From Pseudomonas sp. WS 5079 (GTDB lineage Bacteria > Pseudomonadota > Gammaproteobacteria > Pseudomonadales > Pseudomonadaceae): a stretch of DNA of 64,000 nt. Below the pieces are notes generated by a model. That model ran no database searches. It saw nothing but the letters and a program-made list of their open reading frames with translations, and was not told the origin of the DNA. Of the stretch, positions 1-10,100 are shown piece by piece. Positions within the stretch are counted from its first letter, which is position 1. Every line of letters starts with the position of its first letter. Location of the stretch: NCBI RefSeq assembly GCF_012985465.1, contig NZ_JAAQWN010000004.1:186001-250000 (forward strand), in the 5' to 3' direction. The translations under genes and the position numbers were made by a program.

Positions 1-619
1 GCGGTAAATGGTCAGCAAACTTGGCAATCATGACGTGGGCCAGCAGCCCAGCGGTTGGGATGCCCTTGTCGATGATCTGAGCCGGAACCGGTGCCTGGAT
101 AAGCGTTTCGCAGTCATCGCAGACCCATTTGCCACGTACATGACGCTCGACGGTGAACACGCCCGGTGTGTAATCCAACTTCTCACTGACATCTTCACCG
201 ATGCGTTTCAGCGCGCAGCCGCATGGGCAGTGAGTGTTGTCAGGTTCGTGATGGATCAGTGTGCGTGGAAACTCAGCCGGCAATGCAGTGCGCTTGGGCT
301 TCTGCTTTTTCTCGGTCGCCGCTGGCACTGTTTGCAAGGCCTGAAGCTCTGCTTCAATCGCTGCGATATCTGTATCGATCAGGTCATCGAGCAAACTGGC
401 CTGCTCAGGATTCATCTGCTCGCTGCGCTTGGCAAATTTCAAGCGCTTGAGCTGCGCAATTTCGAAGGTCAGCTTCTCGATCACCGTCTGATCGCGGTTG
501 ATCTTCTTGCCCATGGTTTCGACCGTCTTACCCATTGTTTCGACTTGCGAGAGCAATTGCGCAGCTAAGGCACGCAGTTGGTCGGGAGTCATTTGGTCGA
601 GATTGGGAGAAGAAGTCAT
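1..619 (-). CDS. tnpC: IS66 family transposase TnpC, N-terminal part (cut by window edge)
   Basis: The frame starts at an ATG at 619 (MTSSPNLDQMTPDQLRA) and stays open to the window edge, giving the first about 206 residues of a protein usually near 510. The N-terminal third is a coiled-coil/leucine-zipper region (QVETMGKTVETMGKKINRD) followed by LKRLKFAKRSEQ. A zinc-binding segment with HEPDNTHCPCGCALKRIGEDV and a later CDDC comes next, and then the start of the catalytic domain (GIPTAGLLAHVMIAKFADHLP). These are hallmarks of the IS66 DDE transposase, which works with TnpA and TnpB. The DDE residues lie outside the window, so activity cannot be judged, but the loss of tnpA and half of tnpB upstream makes this copy unlikely to move by itself. 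Confidence 0.93.
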   Translation of the reverse strand, partial: MTSSPNLDQMTPDQLRALAAQLLSQVETMGKTVETMGKKINRDQTVIEKLTFEIAQLKRLKFAKRSEQMNPEQASLLDDLIDTDIAAIEAELQALQTVPAATEKKQKPKRTALPAEFPRTLIHHEPDNTHCPCGCALKRIGEDVSEKLDYTPGVFTVERHVRGKWVCDDCETLIQAPVPAQIIDKGIPTAGLLAHVMIAKFADHLP

Positions 620-680
620 GCGCCGAATTTTGCCAGAGCAGGCGCTTCGCGGCGATAGACCGATAGGCTAATGGCAGCCG

Positions 681-958
681 TTAAAGCAGTGTGATCGAGC
701 CGCCGGAACCTGCTCGTTGCCATGGCAGGCCCAATACCAAGGCTTGGAGTTGCTCGGTGTCCAACTGCATTTCAGAGCCATGACGAATGCTTGGCCAGTG
801 GAACTTGCCCTGGCTCAACCGGCGCGCCGCCAGCCATATGCCGAAGCCGTCATGCACCAGCACTTTCATGCGATTGGCGCGGCGGTTGGCGAAAAGATAA
901 GCACAGTGCGGCTGCGCCGCACCGAACACCGCAATCACCTTGGCTAATGCCGTTTCGG
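681..958 (-). pseudogene. tnpB: IS66 accessory protein TnpB, 5'-truncated
   Basis: The translation from about TETALAKVIAVFGAAQPHCAY to the stop at 681 is classic IS66 Orf2/TnpB (FANRRANRMKVLVHDGFGIW, then LPWQR near the end). The family is normally about 110-118 residues and starts with a short segment before the TETALA region. Here that segment is gone and the open frame runs on into unrelated upstream sequence. I take the junction with the neighbouring integrative-element gene to be near 958. The gap to tnpC is 61 bp, normal for the family. TnpB is needed for transposition of many IS66 elements, so this copy is probably dead. Confidence 0.88.
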
Positions 959-1590
959 TAGGCAACGGCGAGACTTGCAAGCGTTTGACCAAGGACGGCA
1001 TCCAGTCGTTGCCCTGTCCTTCACCGGATGGCTGTTCACTGGCTCAAGGCAATGCCTGCAAGCCTTACGGCCGGCTGAACGTGGTAATTGGCGATGACGA
1101 TCCGCTGGGCAGTTTCGTCTTCCGTACCACTGGGTTCAACAGCATACGTACCCTGGCGGCACGCCTGCAGTACTTCAGCGCAATCTCCGGCAATCGCCTG
1201 GCCTGTCTGCCGCTGGAGCTGCGTCTGCGGGGTAAGTCCACTCGGCAGAGCCACGGCACACCGATCTTCTACGTCGATATCACGGTGCGCAGCGGCCTGA
1301 GCTTAGAAGACGCCTTACTGGAAGCCCAGCAGCTGGAGGAAACCCGACAAGCCGCGGGTTTTGACCAGAGCGCCTTGGATCACGCGGCCCGGCAGGGCTT
1401 TAACAATGGGGCCTTTGAAGACAGTGAGGAGGACACCGGGGCCATCGTCGAGGAGTTCTTCCCCAGCATTGAAGATCAGCCCAGCCCTTTAGAGCCAAAA
1501 GCCCAACCGGCAGCGCCTGCCAAACCCTCACTCGCCCAAAAATTGGAGTCGCAAGCCACGCGACACAACGGCAAGCCCACCGTCCAGTAA
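957..1590 (+). pseudogene. Integrative-element 'hydrolase or metal-binding' protein, 5'-truncated by IS66
   Basis: From VGNGETCKRLTKDGIQ onward the translation matches, from memory, a conserved protein of integrative elements annotated as hydrolase or metal-binding protein. It has Cys residues near the start (GETCKRL, LPCPSPDGC, NACKPYGRLNV), a central block FVFRTTGFNSIRTLAARLQYF and CLPLELRLRGKSTRQSHGTP, and a low-complexity acidic and Pro/Ala-rich tail. The normal start is replaced by IS66 sequence. An ATG at 940, inside the IS sequence, could give a hybrid reading frame of 216 codons, so a product is not excluded. It is followed 51 bp later by a RadC-like gene, a pairing seen in integrative conjugative elements. 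Its function is not known to me. Confidence 0.75.
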
Positions 1591-1641
1591 CAGGGTTTCT
1601 CAGAACCCTTCGTTCTCACGCACTCGTATAGGAAGACCCAA

Positions 1642-2139
1642 ATGAAATATCACAAACTCCAAGCCGGTGAAACGACCGGCACCTATGTCATGGACTCCCC
1701 TGTCACCGAAGCTGACATCCTACGTATGGCGCAACAACTGGCAATGAGTCGCCTGTCTAAAGGCCGGGCACTGACAGAGCCGAAGCAGGTCTTCAGCCAC
1801 CTGCAAACACTGCTGCAGTACCATGAGCACGAAGTCTTTGCTCTTCTGCTGCTCGACACCAAGCACCGGATTATCGGATTTCAGGAGCTGTTTCGCGGCA
1901 CGCTGGACGGGGCCAGCGTTTACCCAAGGGAAGTGGTCAAGATCGCCCTAGAGCACAACGCAGCAGCCGTGGTACTGGTGCATAACCATCCTTCTGGAGA
2001 TCCCGAACCCAGCCAGGCCGATCGCACGCTGACCACCACCCTCAAGAACGCCCTCAACATGATTGGCACAAAGACGCTGGATCATATCGTTGTAGGCCAC
2101 GAAGGCTGCGTATCGTTGGCTGAACGAGGTTACCTATAA
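1642..2139 (+). CDS. RadC-family JAB-domain protein
   Basis: A 165-residue protein made almost entirely of the RadC/JAB (MPN+) metalloprotease-like domain. It shows LLLLDTKHRIIGFQELFRGTLDGASVYPREVVK and the zinc-binding signature HNHPSGDPEPSQAD (HxHPSGxxxxSxxD) followed by LDHIVVG near the end. Stand-alone copies like this, lacking the N-terminal helix-hairpin-helix of chromosomal RadC, are typical of genomic islands and integrative elements. Despite the name, a role in DNA repair is not established. An AGGAAGAC ribosome-binding site precedes the start. It is probably co-transcribed with the truncated gene before it and converges on brxL. Confidence 0.9.
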   Translation: MKYHKLQAGETTGTYVMDSPVTEADILRMAQQLAMSRLSKGRALTEPKQVFSHLQTLLQYHEHEVFALLLLDTKHRIIGFQELFRGTLDGASVYPREVVKIALEHNAAAVVLVHNHPSGDPEPSQADRTLTTTLKNALNMIGTKTLDHIVVGHEGCVSLAERGYL

Positions 2140-2163
2140 CGCCTAGGCTCACACTGCCCGATA

Positions 2164-2192
2164 GACTGCCCTTGGCTGATGCTAGGGCAGTC
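2164..2192. terminator. Inverted repeat between convergent radC-like gene and brxL
   Basis: GACTGCCCT and AGGGCAGTC form a perfect 9-bp stem with an 11-nt loop just after the RadC-like gene, extended by a weaker outer pairing (CTGCCCGAT with ATCGGCAG). No long T run follows directly, so it is a hairpin of terminator position rather than a textbook rho-independent terminator. The rest of the 231-bp gap to brxL shows nothing else recognisable apart from a T-rich stretch near 2310. Confidence 0.5.
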
Positions 2193-2370
2193 ATCGGCAG
2201 GGAAACTCCCCTCACTTATTTTTTGTCGTAATCCAGCGGTTGTACTCAGCTCCTGCTGCAGCCGACACTATGACTTCCCCACGCCTAAGGGCGTCCACAG
2301 TTGACCTAACTTTTTTCTTTATTCGTACCGCGAACACCAATCAGAGTGCCTCTGCCTAATCGCCGTAAAC

Positions 2371-4473
2371 CTACGAGCAAGCTGCCGGGTCAACCCGCAC
2401 AAAGGTCACACTGAATTCTTTGCACTGCCGATGCTGCTGGAGCCGATTCGCAAAGCTGAAGGCATCATTCAGCTCAAAGCGTTGAAAAACATCCAAGCCA
2501 CGTCCAAGCACTATCTTCCAACCCGTGTCGGTTGTGATATCTCGATCATGCTTGGTGCCGCTGGTGTCGTAGGCCCAACTGAACTGGATGCCAACACCGG
2601 TACAAGCATCAGAGATCTTCTGCAGGCTTTCGGTCTGGCGATCACCATTTGTATCATCTTCAACGGTCACCACATGAACAACCACCTCATCTTCCGGACC
2701 TTGCAGCTTGCTAATGGTCTCCATCAGTTCCATCAAATTGCGCAACTGATGGAACATACGAAGATAGGGGTCTGTGATGATGATGCGCTTGGCACCTACC
2801 AGATAGGGACTGAACAACTTGTCAAAACTCAGGCCTCGCTGATTTTCGTGGAAGACCAAATGCTGCTCTTTCAGCACAGGCTCCACAGACACTGGATTGA
2901 TAGGGCGTGAAATTGGCCTTTGCTTGGCTGGCGCTGCCTCGATAAGCGCCAAATGGTCAGTGCCGACGTGGGGTAAATCGATAGCAGAAACTTCAGTCGC
3001 TCCCCGACGATGGTACTGGTTAGGGTACTCATCCTCTTCCAGTGTGCGCACCAATCGCTCCTGAGCATCAGCACCCTGGTAGGCAAAGCGAACTGCTGGA
3101 TAGGTCGCGTCAATGCGTAGCAACTGATCCTTCACCCGCTTGCGCCCTTCAATTGCTGTGCGCAATACGTCTTCCACTTCGGCGTCTGTCGCCTCGTCAT
3201 GCGGGTACAGGATCTTCATCAAACCAGAAAAAGTTTTGTTGATGCCATCGCGGTCGCGCGTCGAAATATCGTCGGATAGCGTGAACTGTCCCTTGTAGCG
3301 ATCTGAGTAGTCATGACTACGAAGCGAGCGCAGGATCTCGGCCAGGTAGTCCACCACGAAGCCATAACCACTGGAGAACATCTCGCCACGGATGACATCC
3401 ACTTCCCATCCGGGGATGTAGCTGTGAATGCGGTCGAGAAAGGCTGAATCGTGGAACTTTTCCGGCAGCGGGTCGAACAGGTCCGTGTGCTTAAGCATGT
3501 ACGGCACGGTGTGATCGGTATTACCCACAAACACCATGCTGGCCTCTGCTCCCAAGGTTTCCACTCCCCGTGAGAACGACTTGTTGGCCATATAGTTCTT
3601 CATGATGTCCACCAGAGCCTTGTCCACTCGCTTTTGCTTGCCGGCGAATTCATCGAAAGCCACTACATCCCAGTAACCCACCAGGCCGAGCTTACCTGTG
3701 CCGTTATGGACGAACAGCTTGGGAACCGTAACTTCGCCACCGGAGATAAGAATGCCGTGGGGCGAGAACTCGGAATAAACGTGCGACTTGCCAGTGCCCT
3801 TCGGCCCCAGCTCTATCAGGTTGTAATTGCGCTCGCAGAACGGGATAAGGCGGATAAGCTGGGCGAGCTTATTGCGCTTGCCGAACATCTGCGGATTGAA
3901 GCCTACACTCTGTATCAGCAGGTCAATCCACTCATCAGTGGTGAACTGCTTACGCGCCTCCAGATAGCCGTCGAAATCAAAGCGGGAAATCTGAATTGGC
4001 TTTAGCGAGGCCAGAATCCAAGGTGAGGCAGACTTATCCTCGGTGTATTCATACTCCACATCCGCAATGCACCAAACACCACCTACCAGCAGCTTCTGGT
4101 GGGCCTTGACGGTGTTGGAGTCGATCAGCACCTTCTTGATGCCCAGGTTGGCGAACTCAGCCTCGTACACGTCATCCTTGTCGTTTAATGAGACGCTAAT
4201 ACGGTCAATAACCTTGTGCCGCCCCTTCTCCTTGATGGTCGAGCGTACCAGCCCTGCTTCGTTTCGGTGGACATAGTGCTTGCGCAGAATCTCCTTGACC
4301 GTCTCGATACCGGTCTGGATCGTCGCCTCGTCATTGGTCGCGCAGTATTGGCCCAGCAAGTACTCCAGCACATACGACGGCACAATGGCGTTGCCCTTCA
4401 CCGCTTTGACCAGGTCTTTGCGCACCACCAGGCCGGCAAAGTACTGGTTGATCTTGTCGTCGAGCTGACTCAT
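2371..4473 (-). CDS. brxL: BREX system Lon-like protein BrxL
   Basis: The 700-residue product begins MSQLDDKINQYFAGLVVRKD, the typical BrxL opening. It has a Walker A motif GPKGTGKSH (K229) in the AAA+ core, and the Walker B region is around VVAFDEFAGKQK. The C-terminal part (LSFDKLFSPYLVGAKRIIITDPY onward) resembles the MIT-type C-terminal domain fused to Lon-like BREX proteins. In characterised BREX systems BrxL is a DNA-binding AAA+ ring required for phage restriction but not for host methylation. It is the last gene of the operon, 12 bp after pglZ, the canonical type 1 position. Length and motifs look intact. Confidence 0.95.
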   Translation of the reverse strand: MSQLDDKINQYFAGLVVRKDLVKAVKGNAIVPSYVLEYLLGQYCATNDEATIQTGIETVKEILRKHYVHRNEAGLVRSTIKEKGRHKVIDRISVSLNDKDDVYEAEFANLGIKKVLIDSNTVKAHQKLLVGGVWCIADVEYEYTEDKSASPWILASLKPIQISRFDFDGYLEARKQFTTDEWIDLLIQSVGFNPQMFGKRNKLAQLIRLIPFCERNYNLIELGPKGTGKSHVYSEFSPHGILISGGEVTVPKLFVHNGTGKLGLVGYWDVVAFDEFAGKQKRVDKALVDIMKNYMANKSFSRGVETLGAEASMVFVGNTDHTVPYMLKHTDLFDPLPEKFHDSAFLDRIHSYIPGWEVDVIRGEMFSSGYGFVVDYLAEILRSLRSHDYSDRYKGQFTLSDDISTRDRDGINKTFSGLMKILYPHDEATDAEVEDVLRTAIEGRKRVKDQLLRIDATYPAVRFAYQGADAQERLVRTLEEDEYPNQYHRRGATEVSAIDLPHVGTDHLALIEAAPAKQRPISRPINPVSVEPVLKEQHLVFHENQRGLSFDKLFSPYLVGAKRIIITDPYLRMFHQLRNLMELMETISKLQGPEDEVVVHVVTVEDDTNGDRQTESLQKISDACTGVGIQFSWAYDTSGTKHDRDITTDTGWKIVLGRGLDVFQRFELNDAFSFANRLQQHRQCKEFSVTFVRVDPAACS

Positions 4474-4485
4474 TGGAGCTCCTGC

Positions 4486-6993
4486 TTAAAAATCGAATTC
4501 GCTGCTGAACGAGCGGCGAATGGAGTAACGCGCGGCTTTGTACCGTGTGAAGTGTGAAGTGCCTTCCACGGTCTCTTCAAGGAGCAGCTCCACCTGCTGA
4601 TTGTTCGCCTCATCGGCCTTGCGGCTGAGAATGAAGCGTACCGGCAACTCCCGCTCACGCGGGTTAGCAGAGCTGAAGTCGAACAACAGCTCATGCTGAT
4701 CGGATACCAGCTCACCGTCCAGCGTGAACAAACCTGCACGCAACCGGCGCGACTGCAGTTTCTCGGTCACTGCCTCGGTTTGATAGAGCACCACCGCCAA
4801 CTGCCCGGTGGTGATGGTCTTACCACCGACACCGATGAACTCCACACCCACCCGACCCACATCGCTCTGGCGCTTCTTGTTAATACGGATGACCGGGATC
4901 ACCACCTCTTGCAGGGTGGCACCACCGTGCACAAAGCGACTACCAGAGCCTTTCAGCCGCAGACGGTTGATGGATTTGGGAATCTGCACCATAAGCGTCC
5001 CCGTCAGGCCTAGCTGCACCGGGTTGAAGGTTTTAAAACTGGCTCCTTCGCGCAAGCTACGACCCAGTACAAAACGCCGGTCGCGGTAGAGGACCTCATC
5101 GCCCTCTGGCTCACCGCTGAGGAAATCGCTCTCCTGCAGCGGATGATTCTGATAGATGAAGCCATGATCGGCAGTGATCAGCAGGTTACTGGCATTGGCG
5201 TTGGTCAGCTTCTTCACCAGACGGATTAGCTCACTGAGCGTTTCCTCGGCCGCCGCAAACACTCGTTCTTCGGTATCACGGGTGTCGCCGGTCTTGTCGA
5301 TCAGGTTGTGATAAACGTAAACCACCTCATTGTCGCGCAGCAAGGCACGAGAGTCGGCCTGGTTCATCGCCAGTAGATCCTTGGCTCGTACCACCTGAGA
5401 TGCTGGCACCCTGGTCGCCAGAATCTTGCCCCGGTTGACCGAGCCTTGAGCGCTCTGACCATCCACTATGGCATCGCCACTGTCGTTGTCGGCCAGTTGC
5501 AGGCTGCTGTTGGGTAGCAGTGCCGCCATGCCCAGCTGGGTATAACTCGGCAGCATCGACAGCATCGGTTCCAGATCAGCCTCGAAGCGATCTTCCTGAC
5601 GAATCAGGCTTTGCAGCTCCTCGCCTACCTCATAGCGGAACGCATCGGAAATCAGCACACACACCTTAGTTCTGCGCTCCACAAAGGGCTGCACATAGCG
5701 GCTGAAGAAATTGCGCTGCAGCACTACGGGCGCGGCCTCCCACTGCTGCGCCGCATCCACGTGCTGCTGCCAGCGGTCGTTAAGACGGCTCAGGTAGTTG
5801 TTGCCGTACAGATTCTCGACCTGCATAGCCAACTCACCCAGCAGCGAAGCCTGACCGGATTCACGCAGGTGATAGACGAACTTGCGGTAACGCTGATCCA
5901 GCCTGAACCACTGGCTGGCGTACTTTTTCACGCCATCAGTCAGCGATTCCATTTGCAGCTGCGTTATGTCCAGCACCTGGATGAACTGCGCCGCATGCTC
6001 CAGCGCCAGGTACACATCCTTGAAGCGCTCAAACCAGTGGCTCTGGCGGCGCTGGCGTACCCACTGCTCAACCTCCACAGCGGTGACTGTACTGGCCACC
6101 ACGGCACGTACCAGCTCACTGAGGATCTTGCGGTCGATCAGCTCGAAATAATCCAGCTCCAGCAGGCTGCGCCAGTCCAGAGTTTGCAGCTTGTCGTCAA
6201 TCTGCAGCACCGCCGCGCACTGCTCAGACAGTGTCTCGAAACTCTGCTCATGCGAACGACTGTCCTTCCAGCGTTTGAGGAACACCAGCGCCTCAGCGGA
6301 CAGTCGCGCCTTGTAAGCCGGGTCGATCCCAAGCATGAAACAAGCCTTAAACAGCTCGATAACGAAATCGTGCAACCCTGGTTGCTCGGAGCTATAGCCA
6401 TAGGCGCGCTTCACCTGCTCCCACAGATAGGTATTCAAGCCGCTGCTTTCGATTAACTTGATCCGCACATCTTTGCCAGCGGCCAGATCACCCAGCAGGC
6501 TTTCCAGAATCACATCCAAGCGCGGCTCGTTGCCGGCACACACGGCGAGCATCTTGCGTTGCAGCAGGTTCTGCGAATCACCCGGCTCAAGTAACTTGCT
6601 CAGGGCCTCACGGCGCTTGGCGGATTCGAAAAACGCCACATGGGCTTCCAAAAGTGGGTAGCAGTCCGGTCCCAACTCCAGCTCAGCCAGCCACAAGGCA
6701 ACCTGATCGGTACGGAAGCAATTGCCACTGGCAAGCTGCACATCCAACAGCCAATTGTGCAAATGCGAAGGCTCAGTACCTTCACGGTAGATCAGAAACT
6801 TCTGTTCCGGTTGCTCTCGCAGGAGGCGGTATTTCACGCCAAACTCATTGTTAGCCAGCTCGACTTTCTCGACATCCGGCAACTCCAGCGTCTCGAAATC
6901 AGCGCGAAACTCCAGGCGCGTGTCATACCAGAACACTATGCGCTGCTTGTCGAACAGGTTACTCAGGGCCTGGGTGATTTTGGGGTTACTCAT
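4486..6993 (-). CDS. pglZ: BREX-1 phosphatase-superfamily protein PglZ
   Basis: I start the gene at the ATG at 6993 ([24 protein letters not shown]), the conserved PglZ N-terminus, giving 835 residues. The open frame extends upstream to 7089, but that part reads through the preceding ATPase stub and is not PglZ-like. The alkaline-phosphatase-fold metal motifs are present: [16 protein letters not shown] (D450) and [13 protein letters not shown] (about 608-611). PglZ is an essential BREX component that interacts with the methyltransferase PglX. The start codon lies 8 bp inside the stub gene (ATGAGTAA), with only a weak ribosome site, so its translation may be coupled to the stub. Confidence 0.95.
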   Translation of the reverse strand: MSNPKITQALSNLFDKQRIVFWYDTRLEFRADFETLELPDVEKVELANNEFGVKYRLLREQPEQKFLIYREGTEPSHLHNWLLDVQLASGNCFRTDQVALWLAELELGPDCYPLLEAHVAFFESAKRREALSKLLEPGDSQNLLQRKMLAVCAGNEPRLDVILESLLGDLAAGKDVRIKLIESSGLNTYLWEQVKRAYGYSSEQPGLHDFVIELFKACFMLGIDPAYKARLSAEALVFLKRWKDSRSHEQSFETLSEQCAAVLQIDDKLQTLDWRSLLELDYFELIDRKILSELVRAVVASTVTAVEVEQWVRQRRQSHWFERFKDVYLALEHAAQFIQVLDITQLQMESLTDGVKKYASQWFRLDQRYRKFVYHLRESGQASLLGELAMQVENLYGNNYLSRLNDRWQQHVDAAQQWEAAPVVLQRNFFSRYVQPFVERRTKVCVLISDAFRYEVGEELQSLIRQEDRFEADLEPMLSMLPSYTQLGMAALLPNSSLQLADNDSGDAIVDGQSAQGSVNRGKILATRVPASQVVRAKDLLAMNQADSRALLRDNEVVYVYHNLIDKTGDTRDTEERVFAAAEETLSELIRLVKKLTNANASNLLITADHGFIYQNHPLQESDFLSGEPEGDEVLYRDRRFVLGRSLREGASFKTFNPVQLGLTGTLMVQIPKSINRLRLKGSGSRFVHGGATLQEVVIPVIRINKKRQSDVGRVGVEFIGVGGKTITTGQLAVVLYQTEAVTEKLQSRRLRAGLFTLDGELVSDQHELLFDFSSANPRERELPVRFILSRKADEANNQQVELLLEETVEGTSHFTRYKAARYSIRRSFSSEFDF

Positions 6994-7168
6994 GTTTATG
7001 CATTCCCAATCCGAGCCTGCAGCGTTTCGACAATTCGATTGACTCGAGCTGGTTGGACTTACCCGAACCATTAGGCCCAATGATGACATTCAACGGCCCC
7101 AGCGGGATGACGGTAGAGAACGCGCCGAAGCTCAAAAAATTGTTCAGTTGGATGGACTGAATCAGCAT
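6986..7168 (-). pseudogene. Stub of an AAA/RecF-like ATPase gene between pglX and pglZ
   Basis: A 60-codon frame with a good ribosome site (AAGGAGCAGATACA before the ATG) encodes the N-terminus of an ABC/RecF-type ATPase: [18 protein letters not shown], then the Walker A motif GPNGSGKSN. Right after Walker A the homology is lost and a stop follows at 6986. No signature or Walker B motif follows, so the ATPase is not functional. Some BREX-1 loci carry an extra ATPase gene at this place, so the stub is probably what remains after an internal deletion that kept the first about 35 codons. The frame overlaps the pglZ start by 8 bp and sits 22 bp after pglX. Confidence 0.8.
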
Positions 7169-7190
7169 TGTATCTGCTCCTTGTTATGCT

Positions 7191-10100
7191 TCATTCATCC
7201 CCCTTGGCATCTAGCCCGACGATCTTTTTCAGCGCCGAGCCGAGCTTGAGGTAGTTTACTTTGACGCCGTCATCCAGATTCAGCGGCACTTGTTTAGTAG
7301 CCAGCGGGTAGAGGGTGTCACGCTCGTAGTCGTCCAGCTCCAGTAGTTGCTTTTTGAGCGGTTCAATTTCCTTGAGGGCGCGGGTCTTTTCACCTTGGCT
7401 GGCGCTGGTGCTGATGCCGATTTGTTGGAGGTGGTCCAGCCGTGCAGCCAGTTTTTTGCGGAAGTCGCGCAGGTATTGCAGCACCACACTCGCTGTGTCG
7501 GTGCGGTAGCGATGCAGGTAGATCAGCGCACTGAAGGTGCCTTTAGGGCTGGCGAACAACCAGTAGATCGGGCGCTTCTTGTAGCGTTTCACATGGTCGG
7601 CGTAGAAGTCCTTGATAAAGTACTTGCGCACGTCCTTGCCCAGCGATGCCTCAATAAAGGCTAGGTTGTCCTCGTAGTGCTCCACGCCGAAGGTAACGCG
7701 TAAAAAGGTGCGGAAACGCTCGGTCACATCGTCAGCAAACCACTCGCCATCCAGCAGCGGGATCACGTTGTCTTCGTCCGGCATAAAACTCGGCTCGGGG
7801 ATCTGGCGCAAATACTCAGCCAGTGTGTCGCCCTGGTTGGCCAGCACCAGCCCTGGATTGTCCAGGCTGTAGCGGCCAAACATACAGCCCACGGCGTAGG
7901 ACAAAAACTCGCGCATCGTATCGGCCAACAGCTGCGCACCCAACTCCTCCCCTGACTTGTCACCACCGTAGCGGTAGTGTGGGTTGCATGTGAGGGTGAC
8001 TTCCTTGAGCGACACCTCGGGTGTCAGTTCATCCTGCAGACTATAAGCCTCGATAAAGATACGGTTGTTTTCTTCTTCGAGGCGCTGCATTTCTAGCATC
8101 ATCTCGCGCCAGTGAGAGTGGAGTTGTTGATAAGCGGCTTGTAGGGTGGACTGCCGGTGGCCGGGGTGTAGCAATGGCAGAACTGTGAAGTCCCAGGAGG
8201 TTTCGTAGGAGTCCCAGTCGGACTTTGCGGCTAGCACACTGCGCCGAACCCGATCATTCAACTGCTCATCGTCTGGCTTTTTGAACGGTAAACTAAGCAC
8301 GTGGGTGAGTTTAAAATCAAGCGTAGGAGCAAGCATTCTTAGTAGGAAGCTGCATACACGACTATTCAGAAATGCCTCTACGGCCTCCGTTTTACTTGAC
8401 TGACTGACGAAACCCATTGGCCCTTTGGCATCAAACATAAAACCACACGGAACCACACGAACAGCAAAGTCGCTGCTCGAAATGCCAGACCAAGTGAACC
8501 CCTCACGAAAGCCATACTCACCGTTGTAGTTATGAGAGCGGATACGCCCTGTCTTTTCATCCTTGAAATTTTTAAGCTCACGGCCATCATCAAACCAATT
8601 TACAAAATGCTCTGAATTACCATACCAACGCCTAGAGCCACCACCCTTCACATAAGGAAACCATCTTTTTTCAGATGTTTTAGCCTCGGCGTCACTTTTA
8701 ATGTTAAAACCGACATTCATCACGCTCGCCTCATGCCACTCCCGTAAGAACGTGGCATTACTACCAGTCGCGAGCCCTTCCCTCGTGATGATCTCCTTGG
8801 AAATCGAAGGATAGCTTGTGAATAAATTCCTCATCCTTTCAGATGCCCAAAAAACTATCGGACATCCTGGGATTTTTTCAAATTGCTCCGACGAAACCCG
8901 ATAGCGTATTTTGCTTTGAGGGACTTGAATCGCCTTCAAAAGATCAGCATCCTTTTCGGCCTCAGACTGGCCTTCAGTCAGCTTTATAAACTCTCCTTTG
9001 AAGTCTTCATTGGCCGCGCTACTCAAGACGAATGCAGTAGTCGAAACGACCTCCCCACCAATAGAGTCAAATGCGCGCTCTCCAAGCTGGGCCATCGTGC
9101 AGATTGTTGACCTAGATAAAATCACAGATCTAACCGCCTCATATCTAGGCGCGAACATCCAACCCTGCATCGTGATCATGCCAACATATGACTTTGCTAA
9201 AACCAGCTTCAGACTTCTTAGGATAAACGCCTGATAAAGGTCGTATTTACCCTCGACGTATTCAACATCGAGCCAGCTTTGCAATGACTCATTTAGATCT
9301 GCCTTTTTCTTGTACGGAGGGTTGGCAACTACCACCGCATAACGCGGGCTCAGGTAGTCGGTCATTCGTAGCACCTGCAGCACTTTAGCGTGGGTGCCAG
9401 CAAGGAACAGACTGCCTGCCATGTCCTTAGCCTCCAGCACGGGCAACACGTTTTGCACGCTGCTGAGTTTGGGACGGATCAGCGAGCCAAAGTTATCGGC
9501 CTCCTCAAACTGCTTGAGGGTTTCACGCAGGTCAAGAGTGAACAGGTCACGCCCTACGGCCGTGATGTATTCATCCAGCTCGTCATGGCTGAACACCACT
9601 TTTTCCATCACGCAGATATTTGGCTCGATGGCCTTGTTGAAAAAGCGGCGCTGCTTGGCGCGGGCTTTCATGGTCAGTGCAAAAGCGGCTAGCTCCCCTG
9701 CGCGCTCATCCAACTCGATGCCGTAGAGGTTGTGGGTAAGAATTTTTTCCGGGATTTCGCTAGGGTCAGTGCCCATCTCTTCGTAAATGGCATAGAGCAG
9801 ATCGAAGGCATAGGTGAGCATGTGACCGGAGCCGCAGGCCGGATCGCAGACCTTGATGTCTTCGGGGCAATCGATCTTGAGGAAGTCGGTTTCTGCAGCC
9901 TCGGGCTTGATGTAGTAATCCATCTGCCTGGCAAGTGCCGAGTTAGGATGGTTGAGCATCCACAGACGGCCGAGAGAGTTTTCCACCAGGTAGCGCACGA
10001 TCCAGTGCGGGGTGAACAGCTGGGTAGCTGCGGGAATATCTTCTGCCGTGATCTTCTGATTTTTCTTCAGACCCTCAAATACCGAGTCCTTTTTCTCGGA

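Larger units (their letters stand above)
1..958 (-). mobile_element. IS66-family insertion sequence, truncated
   Basis: Two IS66-type genes, tnpB then tnpC, lie in their usual order on the minus strand. The element runs off the left edge. On the right it stops inside tnpB: tnpA, the tnpB start and the right inverted repeat are missing. The break near 957-960 coincides with the point where the next gene on the other strand becomes recognisable as an integrative-element protein. It is therefore a deletion or recombination junction rather than an intact insertion. Confidence 0.85.

Noticed and set aside
940..1590. Intact gene starting at 940 for the integrative-element protein
   Set aside because: The first codons derive from IS66 sequence on the other strand; the recognisable protein begins only after the junction.
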